In this document: positions 39,420 through 49,276 of the stretch, piece by piece
How the letters are laid out: each line of letters starts with the position of its first letter
Position numbering within the stretch: the first letter of the stretch is position 1
From: Leptospira bouyouniensis
GTDB taxonomy: Bacteria; Spirochaetota; Leptospiria; Leptospirales; Leptospiraceae
Direction of reading: 5' to 3'
Length of the DNA: 64,000 bases
Assembly (NCBI RefSeq): GCF_004769525.1
Contig: NZ_RQFT01000007.1
Coordinates: 310,001 to 374,000, forward strand
The notes under the pieces: generated by a model
What the model was told of the DNA's origin: nothing
The model's database searches: none
The model's input: only the letters and a program-made list of their open reading frames with translations
Position numbers and translations under genes: made by a program

Positions 39420-40298
39420 CTATGGTTGGATCGAATGGGAATCAAGTCTGTTTTTACGCATTAATTCTGATCCTAAACCAAATTTTTTGACCGATTCCAA
39501 ATTCACACGGCCAGTGTATTCGTCCTCATAATCGGCTAATTGTTTCACAAAGTTTGCATCCAAACCTGCTAAATATCTAGTTTCTGGAAAAAATAAATAT
39601 CCCTTCGCCCTTCTGGGCGTGAAAGGAAAATGAATCAGTGAAAGATAATGTTCCCATGAATTTTTTTCATTTGGAATTGATTTCTCAAAAGCGCGAACTC
39701 CCCTTTTCACATGTTTAATTTCATCTTCAAAAATATAAACCATGATATCAGAAGTGATATGGTCATTAAAAAAGGAAAAAACTTTTGCATAAACTTGTGA
39801 ATAATCTAAATTTGCTCCTTCAAATGATAATGACATAACTGCTGAAAATGACTCTAAGGTTTGAAACTGACCCAATTGTTTCCAAAAAATATAATTGAGT
39901 GGTATATCTCCAAATTGTACTCCAAAATCGTTCATTCGATTCAAATACATCCTAAAATGAACTTGTTCTTCTTCGATGGTTTTGATCCAACCATTCCGAA
40001 TGGATTTTGGAGCATCTGGAAAAGCTAAGAGGGCCCATGCAAAAAGTTCAATTGCCATTAATTCATGATTGGCAAAGTGATGGAGTGTGAGTCCACGATT
40101 GGATTCAGAATTTAAATGTTCAAGCCTCGGAATTTTTACTTTTTTATCAGAAAATTGAAGGTGTAAACTCCTTCCTGGTTTTTCAATTCGAAGGGATTTT
40201 GTTTCACCATCTTCTTCCCAATGTTTTGGTGGAGGTACTAATTTATCTTCCAGATTCGGAGCAAGTAACAAATGTTTTGCGTAATCGGCGATTTTCAT
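39420..40298 (-). CDS. DUF455 ferritin-like protein
   Basis: 292 residues. The DUF455 family is a ferritin-like four-helix fold, probably with a di-iron site. The likely ligands are visible: HHFANHELMAIELFAWAL (Glu), IEEEQVHFRMYL (ExxH) and IFEDEIKHVKRGV (ExxxH). LLAFPDAP and the GNxxxxDYS-like EGANLDYSQVY are family landmarks. Some members sit with MiaE-like or electron-carrier genes; here it is followed by a c-type cytochrome and a porin. The function is unknown. Confidence 0.82.
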   Translation of the reverse strand: MKIADYAKHLLLAPNLEDKLVPPPKHWEEDGETKSLRIEKPGRSLHLQFSDKKVKIPRLEHLNSESNRGLTLHHFANHELMAIELFAWALLAFPDAPKSIRNGWIKTIEEEQVHFRMYLNRMNDFGVQFGDIPLNYIFWKQLGQFQTLESFSAVMSLSFEGANLDYSQVYAKVFSFFNDHITSDIMVYIFEDEIKHVKRGVRAFEKSIPNEKNSWEHYLSLIHFPFTPRRAKGYLFFPETRYLAGLDANFVKQLADYEDEYTGRVNLESVKKFGLGSELMRKNRLDSHSIQP

Positions 40299-40365
40299 TA
40301 GTTTAATGTATTTCGAAAATGGATTTACAAAAATTCGAAATCAAATGTAATTAAATACAAATTCA

Positions 40366-40704
40366 ATGAACTCTTCTATTTCGAAAAGTCCGAATTTTTA
40401 TGAATCAGTCTATGCAGTGGTAAAAAAAATCCCAAAGGGAAAAGTAACTACATATGGTCATATTGCATTGTTACTGGGGAATCCTAGAGCTGCACGTGCA
40501 GTTGGGTATGCTCTCAATTCATTAAAAAAAGACAGAGAATCAAAAATTCCGTGGCAACGAGTTATCAATCGGCAAGGAAGAATATCATTCAAAGGTGATT
40601 TGTTTCGTGCTAATTTGCAAAAAAAAATCCTAGAAACTGAAGGTGTTTTCTTTGATTTAGACAAAGATCAATTAGATTTTGGCAAGTACGGATGGTTTCC
40701 TTAA
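40366..40704 (+). CDS. Alkyltransferase-like DNA-binding protein (ATL)
   Basis: 112 residues homologous to the C-terminal DNA-binding domain of O6-alkylguanine-DNA alkyltransferase. [21 protein letters not shown] is the usual start, then ARAVGYALN with the Arg finger. The active-site PCHRV is replaced by [11 protein letters not shown], so the alkyl-accepting Cys is Trp, the hallmark of ATL proteins (eukaryotic Atl1, E. coli YbaZ type). These bind O6-alkylguanine lesions and hand them to nucleotide excision repair. The 3' end meets thiD, whose ATG comes one base after the stop. Confidence 0.88.
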   Translation: MNSSISKSPNFYESVYAVVKKIPKGKVTTYGHIALLLGNPRAARAVGYALNSLKKDRESKIPWQRVINRQGRISFKGDLFRANLQKKILETEGVFFDLDKDQLDFGKYGWFP

Positions 40705-40705
40705 T

Positions 40706-41506
40706 ATGAAAAAAGAATTTCCAGTCACATTAACAATAGCAGGTTCTGATTCTGGTGGTGGAGCTGGTGTCCAAGCAGATCTCAAAACTTTTTCATCGCT
40801 TGCTACTTTTGGGACGACTGTGTTTACATGCCTTACCGCACAAAATCCAGATGGTGTCTCTGGAATTTATGAAATTTCCCCTGATTTTGTTTCCGCACAA
40901 CTCCAAGCAGTATCCAGTTATTTTCCGATCAAAGCTGCTAAAACTGGAATGTTATATTCGAAAGACATCATCAAGTCAGTGGCTTCATTTTTTTATGAAA
41001 ATCCAGACATACAGCTGGTCCTCGATCCGGTTATGGTTGCTACCAGTGGTGCCAAACTTTTAAAAGACGATGCGATCCAATCCCTTGTTGAAGACCTAAT
41101 CCCTCTTTCAAAATTAATCACACCTAACTTAGATGAGGCGTCACTGCTTCTTGGTGAACCAATCAATCAGTATGACCAATTGGTTCCTATGGCAAAAAAA
41201 CTTTTTGAAAAATTCAAAGTTCCTGTTTTATTAAAAGGTGGGCATTTACCCAATGCCACAAACGCTATCGATGTTTTGTTTGATGGAAAATCAACTTATG
41301 AATATTCAAAAGCATATCTAAAAGAGAAACATACACATGGCACAGGTTGTACGTATTCTGCAGCTATAACAGCAATGATTGCTCATGGCAAAAATCTTTC
41401 TGAAGCAATTGGATCAGCAAAAGAATATTTACATTTAACCATCGAAGATGATATCCTAACGGGTCCAATCCACCATTTAAACCATTTCCCAGAACCTATC
41501 AATTAA
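40706..41506 (+). CDS. thiD: Hydroxymethylpyrimidine/phosphomethylpyrimidine kinase
   Basis: Two-step kinase giving HMP pyrophosphate for thiamine synthesis. 266 residues from ATG 40706. Ribokinase-like fold: [22 protein letters not shown] at the N-terminus, AAKTGMLYS in the substrate region, [10 protein letters not shown] near residue 107, and the anion-hole motif [13 protein letters not shown] with the catalytic Asp replaced by Cys as in ThiD. The gene is coupled to the ATL gene (1-base gap). No other thiamine genes lie nearby. Confidence 0.9.
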   Translation: MKKEFPVTLTIAGSDSGGGAGVQADLKTFSSLATFGTTVFTCLTAQNPDGVSGIYEISPDFVSAQLQAVSSYFPIKAAKTGMLYSKDIIKSVASFFYENPDIQLVLDPVMVATSGAKLLKDDAIQSLVEDLIPLSKLITPNLDEASLLLGEPINQYDQLVPMAKKLFEKFKVPVLLKGGHLPNATNAIDVLFDGKSTYEYSKAYLKEKHTHGTGCTYSAAITAMIAHGKNLSEAIGSAKEYLHLTIEDDILTGPIHHLNHFPEPIN

Positions 41507-41523
41507 TTTGATTTTAAAAAAGG

Positions 41524-41560
41524 GAACTCAATATTCGATATTGAGTTCTTTGATTTTTTT
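41524..41560. terminator. Bidirectional terminator
   Basis: Perfect 11-bp stem at 41524-41534 with 41538-41548 around TCG, followed on the plus strand by TTTGATTTTTTT. On the minus strand the same stem precedes a CCCTTTTTT stretch. It ends thiD and overlaps the last codons of the convergent regulator gene. Confidence 0.8.
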
Positions 41561-43645
41561 ATCTAATGTGTTACGATTGATACCCAAAAATTTTGCAACT
41601 CTCGTTTTCGTATAACGGAACTTTTTCATTGCATATTGGATAAGACGAGATTCAACTTCACTCACAACTATTTCCATCGCTCTTCCATCTAATCCATCTA
41701 GTTGGCCTGAAGTCAATCGACCTGAACCCAAGTCCAAAGGTTCGCTACCAGAGACTGATTCCACTTGATTTGAATGTGATATTTCCACAGTGTTTTCTGG
41801 TAATTCTTCCATGTTCGACAGAATATCAGAAAAATCTTCTTCACTTAAAATTTCATCTTGAGCAAGAACCACAGCACGTTCAATGACGTTTTCCAATTCT
41901 CGAACATTGCCTGGCCATCTATATTTTAAAAGTAACCGAGAAGCTTCTCTTGAAATTCCTTTGATGGATTTATTATTATCTTTTGTATACTTTTCCAAAA
42001 AGTGATTCATGAGGAGTGGAATGTCCTCAACTCGATCTCGAAGTGGAGGAGTATTAATTTTTACAACATTCAAACGGTAAAACAAATCTGCCCTAAATTT
42101 CTTTTCTGCAACTAACTGTTCTAATTCGGCATTGGTAGCAGCTATTATCCTAACATCGACTTTTTTTGCTTTAGTCGATCCTATCGCTTCAATTTCACGT
42201 TCTTGTAATACACGAAGTAACTTGGATTGTAAATTCAAATCCATCTCACCAATTTCGTCTAAAAAGATAGTTCCTGTGTCTGCCAATTCAAACTTTCCTT
42301 TTTTATCTGTGACTGCTCCGGTGAAAGAACCTTTTTTGTGACCGAACAACTCACTCTCCAATAGGTTTTCAGGTATTGCAGCACAATTGATTTTGATAAA
42401 AGGATTTTCCGAACGTGAACTATTGTAATGAATTGCATTGGCTATCATTTCCTTTCCAGTTCCTGATTCTCCGGTAATTAAAACAGATGCTCTCGAATCA
42501 GCAACCAACTGAATTTTTTCAAACATCTTTTCCATACTCGCTGCTTTACCAATGAGTGAACCAAACTTATATTTATTTTTAAGTTCTCTCTTCAATTGAA
42601 TATTTTCACGCGATATTTCTTTTTTGGCTTCTTCAACCAAGTTCTGAATTTTGATCGATTGAGAAATGATGGATGCAACCACTTGTAAAAAATCTAAAAA
42701 GGATTTGAGGTCTGTATGTTTATTTTGAACAATAAAGGCATTCACAACACCTAAAGTTGTTTGCTCACTCAAAATTGGTGCACACAATAAACTTACATTG
42801 TTTGGATCGTGTTTAAAATGAGACAAATATCCTACTCGATTTAAAAAATCAGGATGTGATGCAACAGATTCAATAATGATTGGTTCACCTGATTCATATA
42901 CTTTTCCAGTAATCCCTTCACCAGGTTGGTAAGTTCCTTTTTCAATTTCTTCTGGTGATAAACCAGAAGCCGCCACAATTCTCAATAATGCTTCTTCTTT
43001 ATTGAATAATACGATACTTCCTTTTTCTAAACGAAGTGATTTTTCCATCGTCACCATGATAGAATCAAAAACTTCATTTTGATCCAAGGTAGAACTCACA
43101 ACTTTCGAAATTTCAATTAATGTTGCTTGGATTTTGGTTCGTTGTTCTAATGAACGAATCGTTTGTAAATTTTTAAATATTTGACCAGCTTGGTTTGCCA
43201 GTACACTCACAATTTCCAACATTTCAGGTGTAAAAGCGTTCAATCGATTTGAGTCAAGGGATATGACTCCAATGATATCATCTTCCACAATCATAGGAGC
43301 AACTAACTCTGATTTGATCTCTTCTTTAACTTGGATATAATCAGGGTCTTTTGAAACATCGTTGACCAACTTCGCTTTCCCTGTTGAAGCTGCCATCCCT
43401 GTGATCCCTTGTCCAATTTTGAGTTTGGTTTCACGCAGTAACTGTTGGTTCATCCCGCGAGAAGTGACAGCATCCAGGACACTTTGTTTTTCATCAATGA
43501 GCATGAGGGAACCCGATTCAACCGCACAAATCTGGATACAACGATCTAGAATCAATTCGAGAAGACCATCTGGGTCCTGGGTGGAATTCATGGCGGTGGC
43601 GACTTCATGGATGGATTGGATGGGATTGAATTTTTTCGCGCTCAT
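41528..43645 (-). CDS. Sigma-54-dependent activator with two GAF domains
   Basis: 705 residues. Tandem GAF domains occupy about 10-160 and 175-330 ([34 protein letters not shown]), a linker helix follows, and the AAA+ domain spans about 365-590: Walker A GESGTGKE at 392-399, Walker B FLDEIGE at 461-467, and the sigma-54-contact loop as GSFTGA at 439-444 instead of the usual GAFTGA. A Fis-type helix-turn-helix ends the protein ([21 protein letters not shown]). No receiver domain: control is probably through small ligands bound by GAF. Divergent from the SpoIIE phosphatase at 43861, with 215 bases between them. Confidence 0.9.
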   Translation of the reverse strand: MSAKKFNPIQSIHEVATAMNSTQDPDGLLELILDRCIQICAVESGSLMLIDEKQSVLDAVTSRGMNQQLLRETKLKIGQGITGMAASTGKAKLVNDVSKDPDYIQVKEEIKSELVAPMIVEDDIIGVISLDSNRLNAFTPEMLEIVSVLANQAGQIFKNLQTIRSLEQRTKIQATLIEISKVVSSTLDQNEVFDSIMVTMEKSLRLEKGSIVLFNKEEALLRIVAASGLSPEEIEKGTYQPGEGITGKVYESGEPIIIESVASHPDFLNRVGYLSHFKHDPNNVSLLCAPILSEQTTLGVVNAFIVQNKHTDLKSFLDFLQVVASIISQSIKIQNLVEEAKKEISRENIQLKRELKNKYKFGSLIGKAASMEKMFEKIQLVADSRASVLITGESGTGKEMIANAIHYNSSRSENPFIKINCAAIPENLLESELFGHKKGSFTGAVTDKKGKFELADTGTIFLDEIGEMDLNLQSKLLRVLQEREIEAIGSTKAKKVDVRIIAATNAELEQLVAEKKFRADLFYRLNVVKINTPPLRDRVEDIPLLMNHFLEKYTKDNNKSIKGISREASRLLLKYRWPGNVRELENVIERAVVLAQDEILSEEDFSDILSNMEELPENTVEISHSNQVESVSGSEPLDLGSGRLTSGQLDGLDGRAMEIVVSEVESRLIQYAMKKFRYTKTRVAKFLGINRNTLDKKIKELNIEY

Positions 43646-43860
43646 AGGTTTTGCTCTTTGTCGTTACGGATTGCTGGAAAGGCAGACAGATTCAATTTGC
43701 TTATTTTATCAACACAATGTACATCAAGCAAACAATTAAATGCTTTTTTAATCATTTCACTTGCCTTCCTTTCGATTTCAGCAGAAAAAACAACATTTGC
43801 TTATAGATTAAGCATGAATCGTACCAGGTTTCTTGCGCTGGAAGGAAATTCTTGTAGCTT

Positions 43861-45822
43861 GTGAAAAAAGAAATCGGATACCTTGATCCCTGGATGGACG
43901 AGGAATCAGAATTTGAGCGGATCTGCCTACTATGCACAGAACCTCGTGTTCCCAGTGGAATCACCAAGGCTGGGCGTTTTTTCTGCCAAACTTGCCAAAG
44001 GGAATGGATTTTAGAAAAACGAAAAATCCCTCGTATAGGCAGGAATGTCCTCAATTCCGATGAAAAAACAGCCTTCCTGTTAGAGAATTTATCACTTTTT
44101 AACTCAGCTCTTGGATTGGATGATTTGATGTTTCGGTTTAGCGAACTCATATCTGATCGATTAAAAAAAGACAAAATTGCAATTTTTATCACCAATCTTG
44201 AGTTAGGTGAAATCAAATTAGCCCATTATTATTCAAAACAAAAACATTTACAAAGAGTATTCAAACGAATCAGCTTAGATTATGATTTGAGTTACGGAAT
44301 TTTGGTAGAAGCAATGGCTAAACGAGAGCCTTGTTATTATAAATTTAGCGACCAGTCCCATCCATTCTATTCTTTTTACTCAAAATTGACTGGAACAAAA
44401 TCACAGTTAGTTTTGCCAATCTTATATGCAAATATCGCTGTAGGCATGATTACTATCGATTATGAAGATCCCAACACTCTTGATTATATAGAAGATGAGG
44501 AAATCCTAAAAGTAGTAGTAGGTCAATTTGCCGTTTCATTAAGAAATTCACTTCTTTTTTCTAAATCTAAAAACCAATCAAAACATTTTCGAAGTTTACA
44601 TACTGCAGCATTAACTTTAAGCCAACTTTATCTAAACAATCATAATGAAATGATCAGGATGATATTACTCACTTTATCCGGAATTGTAGACTCGACGATA
44701 TCTTGTTTAATAGAAATATCTCCTAACGTATCCAAAGCGAAAGTGTTTAAAGTAAATCGAGATTTGGAAAATTACGAATTAAAAACACAAACTGAATCAA
44801 TTGAAATCAATGAATTAAATTCGATTATTCATGCAAAAGAAATCATAACCATTGATCCTAACAAAATTCCAGTATTCCAAATTTTAGGAATTTCTGGCAA
44901 AGAATCAATTATCATTCCAGTAAACTTAGAAAATCAAACCATCTGTATTTTTATATTAGCAAAAGATGAAACTCGATTTCCTCACGAAGAAATTGAAGCG
45001 TTAAACGCCTTTGTGTCCCTTGCAAGAATCACAATGGAAAACTCGAATTTATACCAAAACCTTTCTAACAAAGAAAGATTGGAGAAAGAAATTGAAATTG
45101 CCAAAGAAATCCAAAGTAATCTGTTACCACGAAATACTCCAGAGGCAGAAGGTTTTTCTTTTGGCGGGCTTATGGTCCCTGCTCGTGGAATTGGTGGGGA
45201 CTATTATGACTTCATTCTTTCACCTAACAGAAACGAGTTGTTTGTCTGCATTGGAGATGTCAGCGGGAAAGGCGTAGCAGCAGGTCTTGTAATGGCGACA
45301 GTTAGAACAATCCTACATTCACTTGTCAGAGTGAAAGACTCACCCTGGGAAATTCTAAATGATATCAATAATTATCTTTACTCAAGTTATCGAGACGCAA
45401 TTACTCCTCGTTTTATGAGTATGATTTTAATTCGTTGGAATCTGATTTCAGATGAAGTCGAAGTATCTGGTGCTGGGCATGGTAATTTTTATCATTACCA
45501 AGTTCAGACAAACTCCCTAAGCTCAATTGAAACTGGTGGAGTCATATTAGGAATCAGTCCTGATATTTCACGATTCAAAAATGAGTCTAAATTGTATTTT
45601 AAAGCTGGGGATACAATTTTACTCTATACCGATGGTGTGACAGAAGCACTGAATGCTTCCGAGAAACAATTTGGTGAACTTAGTTTGGAAAATAGTTTCT
45701 TTCGAAATATCAATTTAGAACCCAAAAAGATTTTAGAGAATATCTATTTGGACCTAAAAGAATTTGTCAAAGAACAGGAACAACACGATGATATCACAAT
45801 GGTGGCAGTGAGGAAAATATGA
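43861..45822 (+). CDS. GAF-SpoIIE phosphatase with N-terminal zinc ribbon
   Basis: 653 residues from GTG 43861. An N-terminal Cys pair set (CLLC and CQTC, residues 20-48) forms a likely zinc ribbon. A GAF-like region occupies about 80-230 and a second sensor-like region about 245-400. A coiled coil (NKERLEKEIEIAKEIQSNLLP) leads into the PP2C/SpoIIE domain with PARGIGGDYYDFI, GDVSGKGVAAGLVMA and LYTDGVTEALN, all metal-site residues present. This is the RsbU type that activates partner-switching. Its stop overlaps the tilS start (ATGA), so the phosphatase is translated with tRNA-modification and GTPase genes. Confidence 0.85.
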   Translation: MKKEIGYLDPWMDEESEFERICLLCTEPRVPSGITKAGRFFCQTCQREWILEKRKIPRIGRNVLNSDEKTAFLLENLSLFNSALGLDDLMFRFSELISDRLKKDKIAIFITNLELGEIKLAHYYSKQKHLQRVFKRISLDYDLSYGILVEAMAKREPCYYKFSDQSHPFYSFYSKLTGTKSQLVLPILYANIAVGMITIDYEDPNTLDYIEDEEILKVVVGQFAVSLRNSLLFSKSKNQSKHFRSLHTAALTLSQLYLNNHNEMIRMILLTLSGIVDSTISCLIEISPNVSKAKVFKVNRDLENYELKTQTESIEINELNSIIHAKEIITIDPNKIPVFQILGISGKESIIIPVNLENQTICIFILAKDETRFPHEEIEALNAFVSLARITMENSNLYQNLSNKERLEKEIEIAKEIQSNLLPRNTPEAEGFSFGGLMVPARGIGGDYYDFILSPNRNELFVCIGDVSGKGVAAGLVMATVRTILHSLVRVKDSPWEILNDINNYLYSSYRDAITPRFMSMILIRWNLISDEVEVSGAGHGNFYHYQVQTNSLSSIETGGVILGISPDISRFKNESKLYFKAGDTILLYTDGVTEALNASEKQFGELSLENSFFRNINLEPKKILENIYLDLKEFVKEQEQHDDITMVAVRKI

Positions 45823-47119
45823 TTCCAGAAATTCCAGCTTCTATTTCCAATCATTTTGAGTCCATGCTCAAAAGAATGGGAAACCAATTGCCTAAGGAAT
45901 GGATCAAAAACAAAACAAAGTTTTTACTCTCTTACTCTGGAGGCAAAGACTCAAGCATCCTTTTGTTATTCTTAAAATATTTAAAAGGCAAATACCAAAT
46001 TGAAACTCCTCACCTTTTTTATCTATCTCACGGGATCAGAGACATTCAAAACCAAGAAAAGGAATTAGAATCTTATATTCAAAACTTTGAATTTTCGTTT
46101 CACATTGTAAAAAAAAAATCCCAAAACTATCTTTTAAGCTAAAAAAAGGATTAGAAGAAACGGGAAGATTAGTTCGTTACCATGAACTCAAAAAAATAAA
46201 CAAAAAAATTCCGTCTATCATTCTCACTGGTCACCACTGTAAAGACTATACTGAATCTATTTTTTTACATCTTACAAGAGGTGGTGGGAAAAAATCCTTT
46301 TATACTCTACCACCATTTGATGGAGAAAGATTTTTGCCACTTGTCTTCTTAGAAGACCAAGAATTGAAAGAATTGTATCAATTTGTTTCAACGAAAATGA
46401 CTATTTTTGAAGATGAATCAAATATTGATCCCATCTACAAAAGAAATAGAATTCGTATGGAATTAATTCCAATCCTTGAAAAAGAAAAATGGAATTTTTT
46501 TAAAACCTATTGGAATTTTCATGATCGTTCGCAACTCAATTTACAATTTGATGGCTTCACAAAACAATTTCAAACTATTACTCCTCACCTATTTCGAATT
46601 CCTCATGATACTTGGATTAGTTTAAACCTTCCTTCAAAAAAAGAATTAATTGATTTTCATTTAAACCTGATGGGTATGTATCCATTATACAAATCTGGTT
46701 TTGAGAATTTTCATCTTCAGTCAGAAGGTGAAAGAGCATTTTTAGAAAATAAAAACTGTTATTTGTACAAATCAAAGTTTGGTGATCTTTTTATAATCGA
46801 TAAAAAATCTCCTGCTTTTAAAAAAGCAGTTTCTTTCAGAGATGGTCACACCTTAATCATTGAATGGAATCAAAACCGATTTAAAATCAATGACCCAGAT
46901 GAACGTTACAAACTTGGATCTTGGCACCATGGGCAAAAAATTCAGATTCGTTCTGGAAATAAAGAAATTTCAGAATGTATGCGAGAGAATGGTATTCCTT
47001 TTTTCTTAAGAACCTTTATTCCTATCCTTTATTTTGAAAATGAACCGATCCAAATTTTATTTTCACTCTTTTCAAAAAACGAAAAGAATTATCCCAAACG
47101 AATCTATTTAGAAAGATGA
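45819..47119 (+). pseudogene. tilS: tRNA(Ile)-lysidine synthetase, frameshifted at A10
   Basis: TilS makes lysidine at C34 of tRNA-Ile(CAU), normally essential. Frame one carries the PP-loop LLSYSGGKDSSILL and runs into a stop at 46140-46142. Frame two continues with the second half: after KKKIPKLSF, LTGHHCKDYTESIFLHLTRG (the conserved AHHxDDxxET block), and then the C-terminal domains up to 47119. The break coincides with ten A at 46109-46118; one added A restores a protein of about 433 residues. This could be an assembly error, true inactivation, or RNA polymerase slippage on A10 that restores the frame in part of the transcripts. The start overlaps the upstream stop, and engB follows 5 bases later. 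Confidence 0.85.
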
Positions 47120-47124
47120 GCTAG

Positions 47125-47781
47125 ATGCATAAATATTCGAAAGAAATACCATTCCCAGAGACAAAATTTTTCACTTCAATTGCCAAATTGGATGAAAAGG
47201 AAGAATTAGATTCTGTTCCTTCAATTGCATTTATGGGTAGGTCAAACTCTGGAAAATCAAGTTTACTCAACGCATTGTCAAATCATAGGGGGCTTGCAAA
47301 AGTATCAAAAACACCAGGTAAAACAAAACTCATCAATATTTTTAGAACCAAAGTTGGATTCAATTTGGTCGACTTGCCTGGATTTGGTTATTCAAAAGCT
47401 TCTCATAAAGAACACAAAGATATGATGAATCTTTTGGAAGGTTTTTTAAATTCGTGGAAACAATTAAAAATACTTTTTATCTTGTGTGATTCTCAAAGAG
47501 ATTTTCCAGAAGAGGAATTATCAACAATCGAAGTTGCAATGGAAAAAAAAATCAAACCCGTTGTGATACGAACTAAAATTGATAAACTAAACCAAAGTGG
47601 CCAACACAAAGTGAGGACCGAAATGGAAGCTGCAATGAATGAAATTGGTATTCCTTTTCGCGTGTTTTATCTTTCGGCAACGACTGGAAGAGGGATTGGC
47701 GAATTGAGGGAGTTTATTTTAGAAACACTTGGAGTTCAAACAAAAGTGTCTAATGTTGAACCAGAACGTGAATCCAGTTGA
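47125..47781 (+). CDS. engB: Ribosome biogenesis GTPase EngB (YsxC/YihA)
   Basis: Small GTPase required for large-subunit ribosome assembly. 218 residues. G1 GRSNSGKSSLLNAL near residue 33, the switch KTPGKTKLINIF, G3 DLPGFGYSKASH, G4 TKIDKLN and G5 in LSATTGRGI are all present. Co-transcribed with tilS. Its last 46 bases overlap the 3' end of the minus-strand gene at 47736, a tail-to-tail overlap. Confidence 0.93.
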   Translation: MHKYSKEIPFPETKFFTSIAKLDEKEELDSVPSIAFMGRSNSGKSSLLNALSNHRGLAKVSKTPGKTKLINIFRTKVGFNLVDLPGFGYSKASHKEHKDMMNLLEGFLNSWKQLKILFILCDSQRDFPEEELSTIEVAMEKKIKPVVIRTKIDKLNQSGQHKVRTEMEAAMNEIGIPFRVFYLSATTGRGIGELREFILETLGVQTKVSNVEPERESS

Positions 47782-48452
47782 TAATTCATCATTCCAAAAA
47801 CATTTGATGCCATCATCTTTCTAAAATCAGTCAGGAGAGCAAATGTCTCTTTCAATTGTTCTTTGATGCGAAGCAGACGTACTTCCTCTTCTAATCGTTT
47901 TTTTTCAGATTCTAATTCTTTTTGTCTTTCTGATGATTCAACTGCTGAAGATTTTTTACTTTTTTCAGATTCTAATGAAGATTCTATCTCTTTGATTTTG
48001 GATTCTAAATTCTTTTCGTAATTTCTTTTTTGGATTTCTTTTGGATTGTTGCGTTCCGTTTTATCAGAAACCTTATCTTTTCTTTCTTTTTCTTCCTCGA
48101 GTTTTTGTTGGAACAAATCTTTGATTGACTTACCGTCGGAGTAAGGCACTAAACTTGGATCTTCGTCTTTAGTATTTGGTTTTGTGATCGCATGTGTTTC
48201 ACCACTCACAGCCACCATTCGTCCATCGCGTAACTCATAATTGATTTTGACCTGGACAGATTGCACTTCCCTGCCTTCGCGGAAAGCCTCATTTTTGAAT
48301 TCTTGCGCATGCCCTAATTCATGAGAAATGACATGTAATGCCGATAAAGTTTCTGGAGCACTTTCTAATTGGCCATGACCGATATAGCTCACCCGTCGAT
48401 CTCTTTGGAGATCTGCATTCAAACGATTGAATGAGGAGTCTTCTATTCTCAT
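47736..48452 (-). CDS. SprA-like putative metalloprotease with coiled coil
   Basis: 238 residues. Near residue 43 is a zinc-protease motif SHELGHAQEF (HExxH), after a short N-terminal region. The middle is polar (VQVKINYELRDGRMVAVSGETH). Residues about 130-210 form a very charged coiled coil (KNLESKIKEIESSLESEKS, ERQKELESEKKRLEEEVRLL). This order (HELGHA with a long helical tail) resembles the SprA-related family, whose function is not known to me. No signal peptide is visible. The 3' end overlaps engB by 46 bases. Confidence 0.6.
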   Translation of the reverse strand: MRIEDSSFNRLNADLQRDRRVSYIGHGQLESAPETLSALHVISHELGHAQEFKNEAFREGREVQSVQVKINYELRDGRMVAVSGETHAITKPNTKDEDPSLVPYSDGKSIKDLFQQKLEEEKERKDKVSDKTERNNPKEIQKRNYEKNLESKIKEIESSLESEKSKKSSAVESSERQKELESEKKRLEEEVRLLRIKEQLKETFALLTDFRKMMASNVFGMMNYQLDSRSGSTLDTFV

Positions 48453-48525
48453 GGAAACCTAACCACCTAATGGGTACTTCGGTTTGTAATAAGAAAAGAT
48501 TAGTACGAAATTGTATTTTTGGAAA

Positions 48526-48557
48526 GTAAAAACTCTCCCAAATGAATTGGGAGAGTT
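48526..48557 (-). terminator. Terminator of the DUF1566 lipoprotein gene
   Basis: Perfect 11-bp stem (48547-48557 with 48531-48541) around a five-base loop; on the minus strand it is followed by TTT then ACTTT. It ends the gene at 48576-49259. Confidence 0.78.
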
Positions 48558-48575
48558 CTAAAAATGAATCGAATT

Positions 48576-49259
48576 TTATGGACCTTGTCTCACACAACGG
48601 ACATAATTCCGTTGCGTTTTGACTACAGAACGTTGTACACCATAGGATTGTCTGTCAAAGGAAATGGCAAATGCAGTTTCTCCAGGTAAGTCATCTTGGT
48701 TAGACCAAGCAGTCCAATAATCTTCTTCCTGGGTGGACGGGAAAAATTGCAAAGTGGCTGCCCGACCTGGGATCACTAACCTTTGGAATTCAATTGGAGT
48801 AGGAATGCGCCAAGAAGCACCCAAAAAGTTACTATTTTGACAAGCTGCATATAACTCGCTTGTTCCTAAAATTCCGATAGAAGAAAATCCTTGGATCACT
48901 TGCGGAAACGAAATGGAATTACATGCATGTGTTTTGGAATCACAAAATGCAACTTGGATCGCACCAGCACGATTGGAATCATAAGGATTGTAAATAGATC
49001 CCTGTGGGGCACCCAAACAGTCGTTAAATCCAGATCGGTAAATTTGACCGTGGGTACATTTCTGCCAAATCAAATTGGTGATAACATCCGTAACAGTTCC
49101 GTTGCCGTTGTCCCGCAAACTTTGGTTTGCGATAAGGCCTGCAAAGAGTTGGTTGGTTTCTTCTGGGCTTAATCCATAGATATCGTCTACAGGTTTCATT
49201 TCACAATTGATGAAAAAAGAGAAAGCCAAAAGAGCAAAACAGGAATGAAGTATTTTCAT
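48576..49259 (-). CDS. DUF1566 lipoprotein
   Basis: 227 residues. The lipoprotein signal MKILHSCFALLAFSFFINC has Cys at about residue 19. The mature part contains one DUF1566 (Lcl C-terminal-like) domain: RDNGNGTVTDVITNLIWQKC, then ASWRIPTPIEFQRLV, DYWTAWSNQDD and a final NYVRCVRQGP. The same fold group includes FGE/C-type-lectin-like domains, and family members are cell-surface proteins of unknown binding specificity. It is alone between a terminator and the barrel gene, 18 bases downstream of the latter, so the pair may be co-transcribed. Confidence 0.75.
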   Translation of the reverse strand: MKILHSCFALLAFSFFINCEMKPVDDIYGLSPEETNQLFAGLIANQSLRDNGNGTVTDVITNLIWQKCTHGQIYRSGFNDCLGAPQGSIYNPYDSNRAGAIQVAFCDSKTHACNSISFPQVIQGFSSIGILGTSELYAACQNSNFLGASWRIPTPIEFQRLVIPGRAATLQFFPSTQEEDYWTAWSNQDDLPGETAFAISFDRQSYGVQRSVVKTQRNYVRCVRQGP

Positions 49260-49276
49260 AATCTTAAAGCGCTCCC

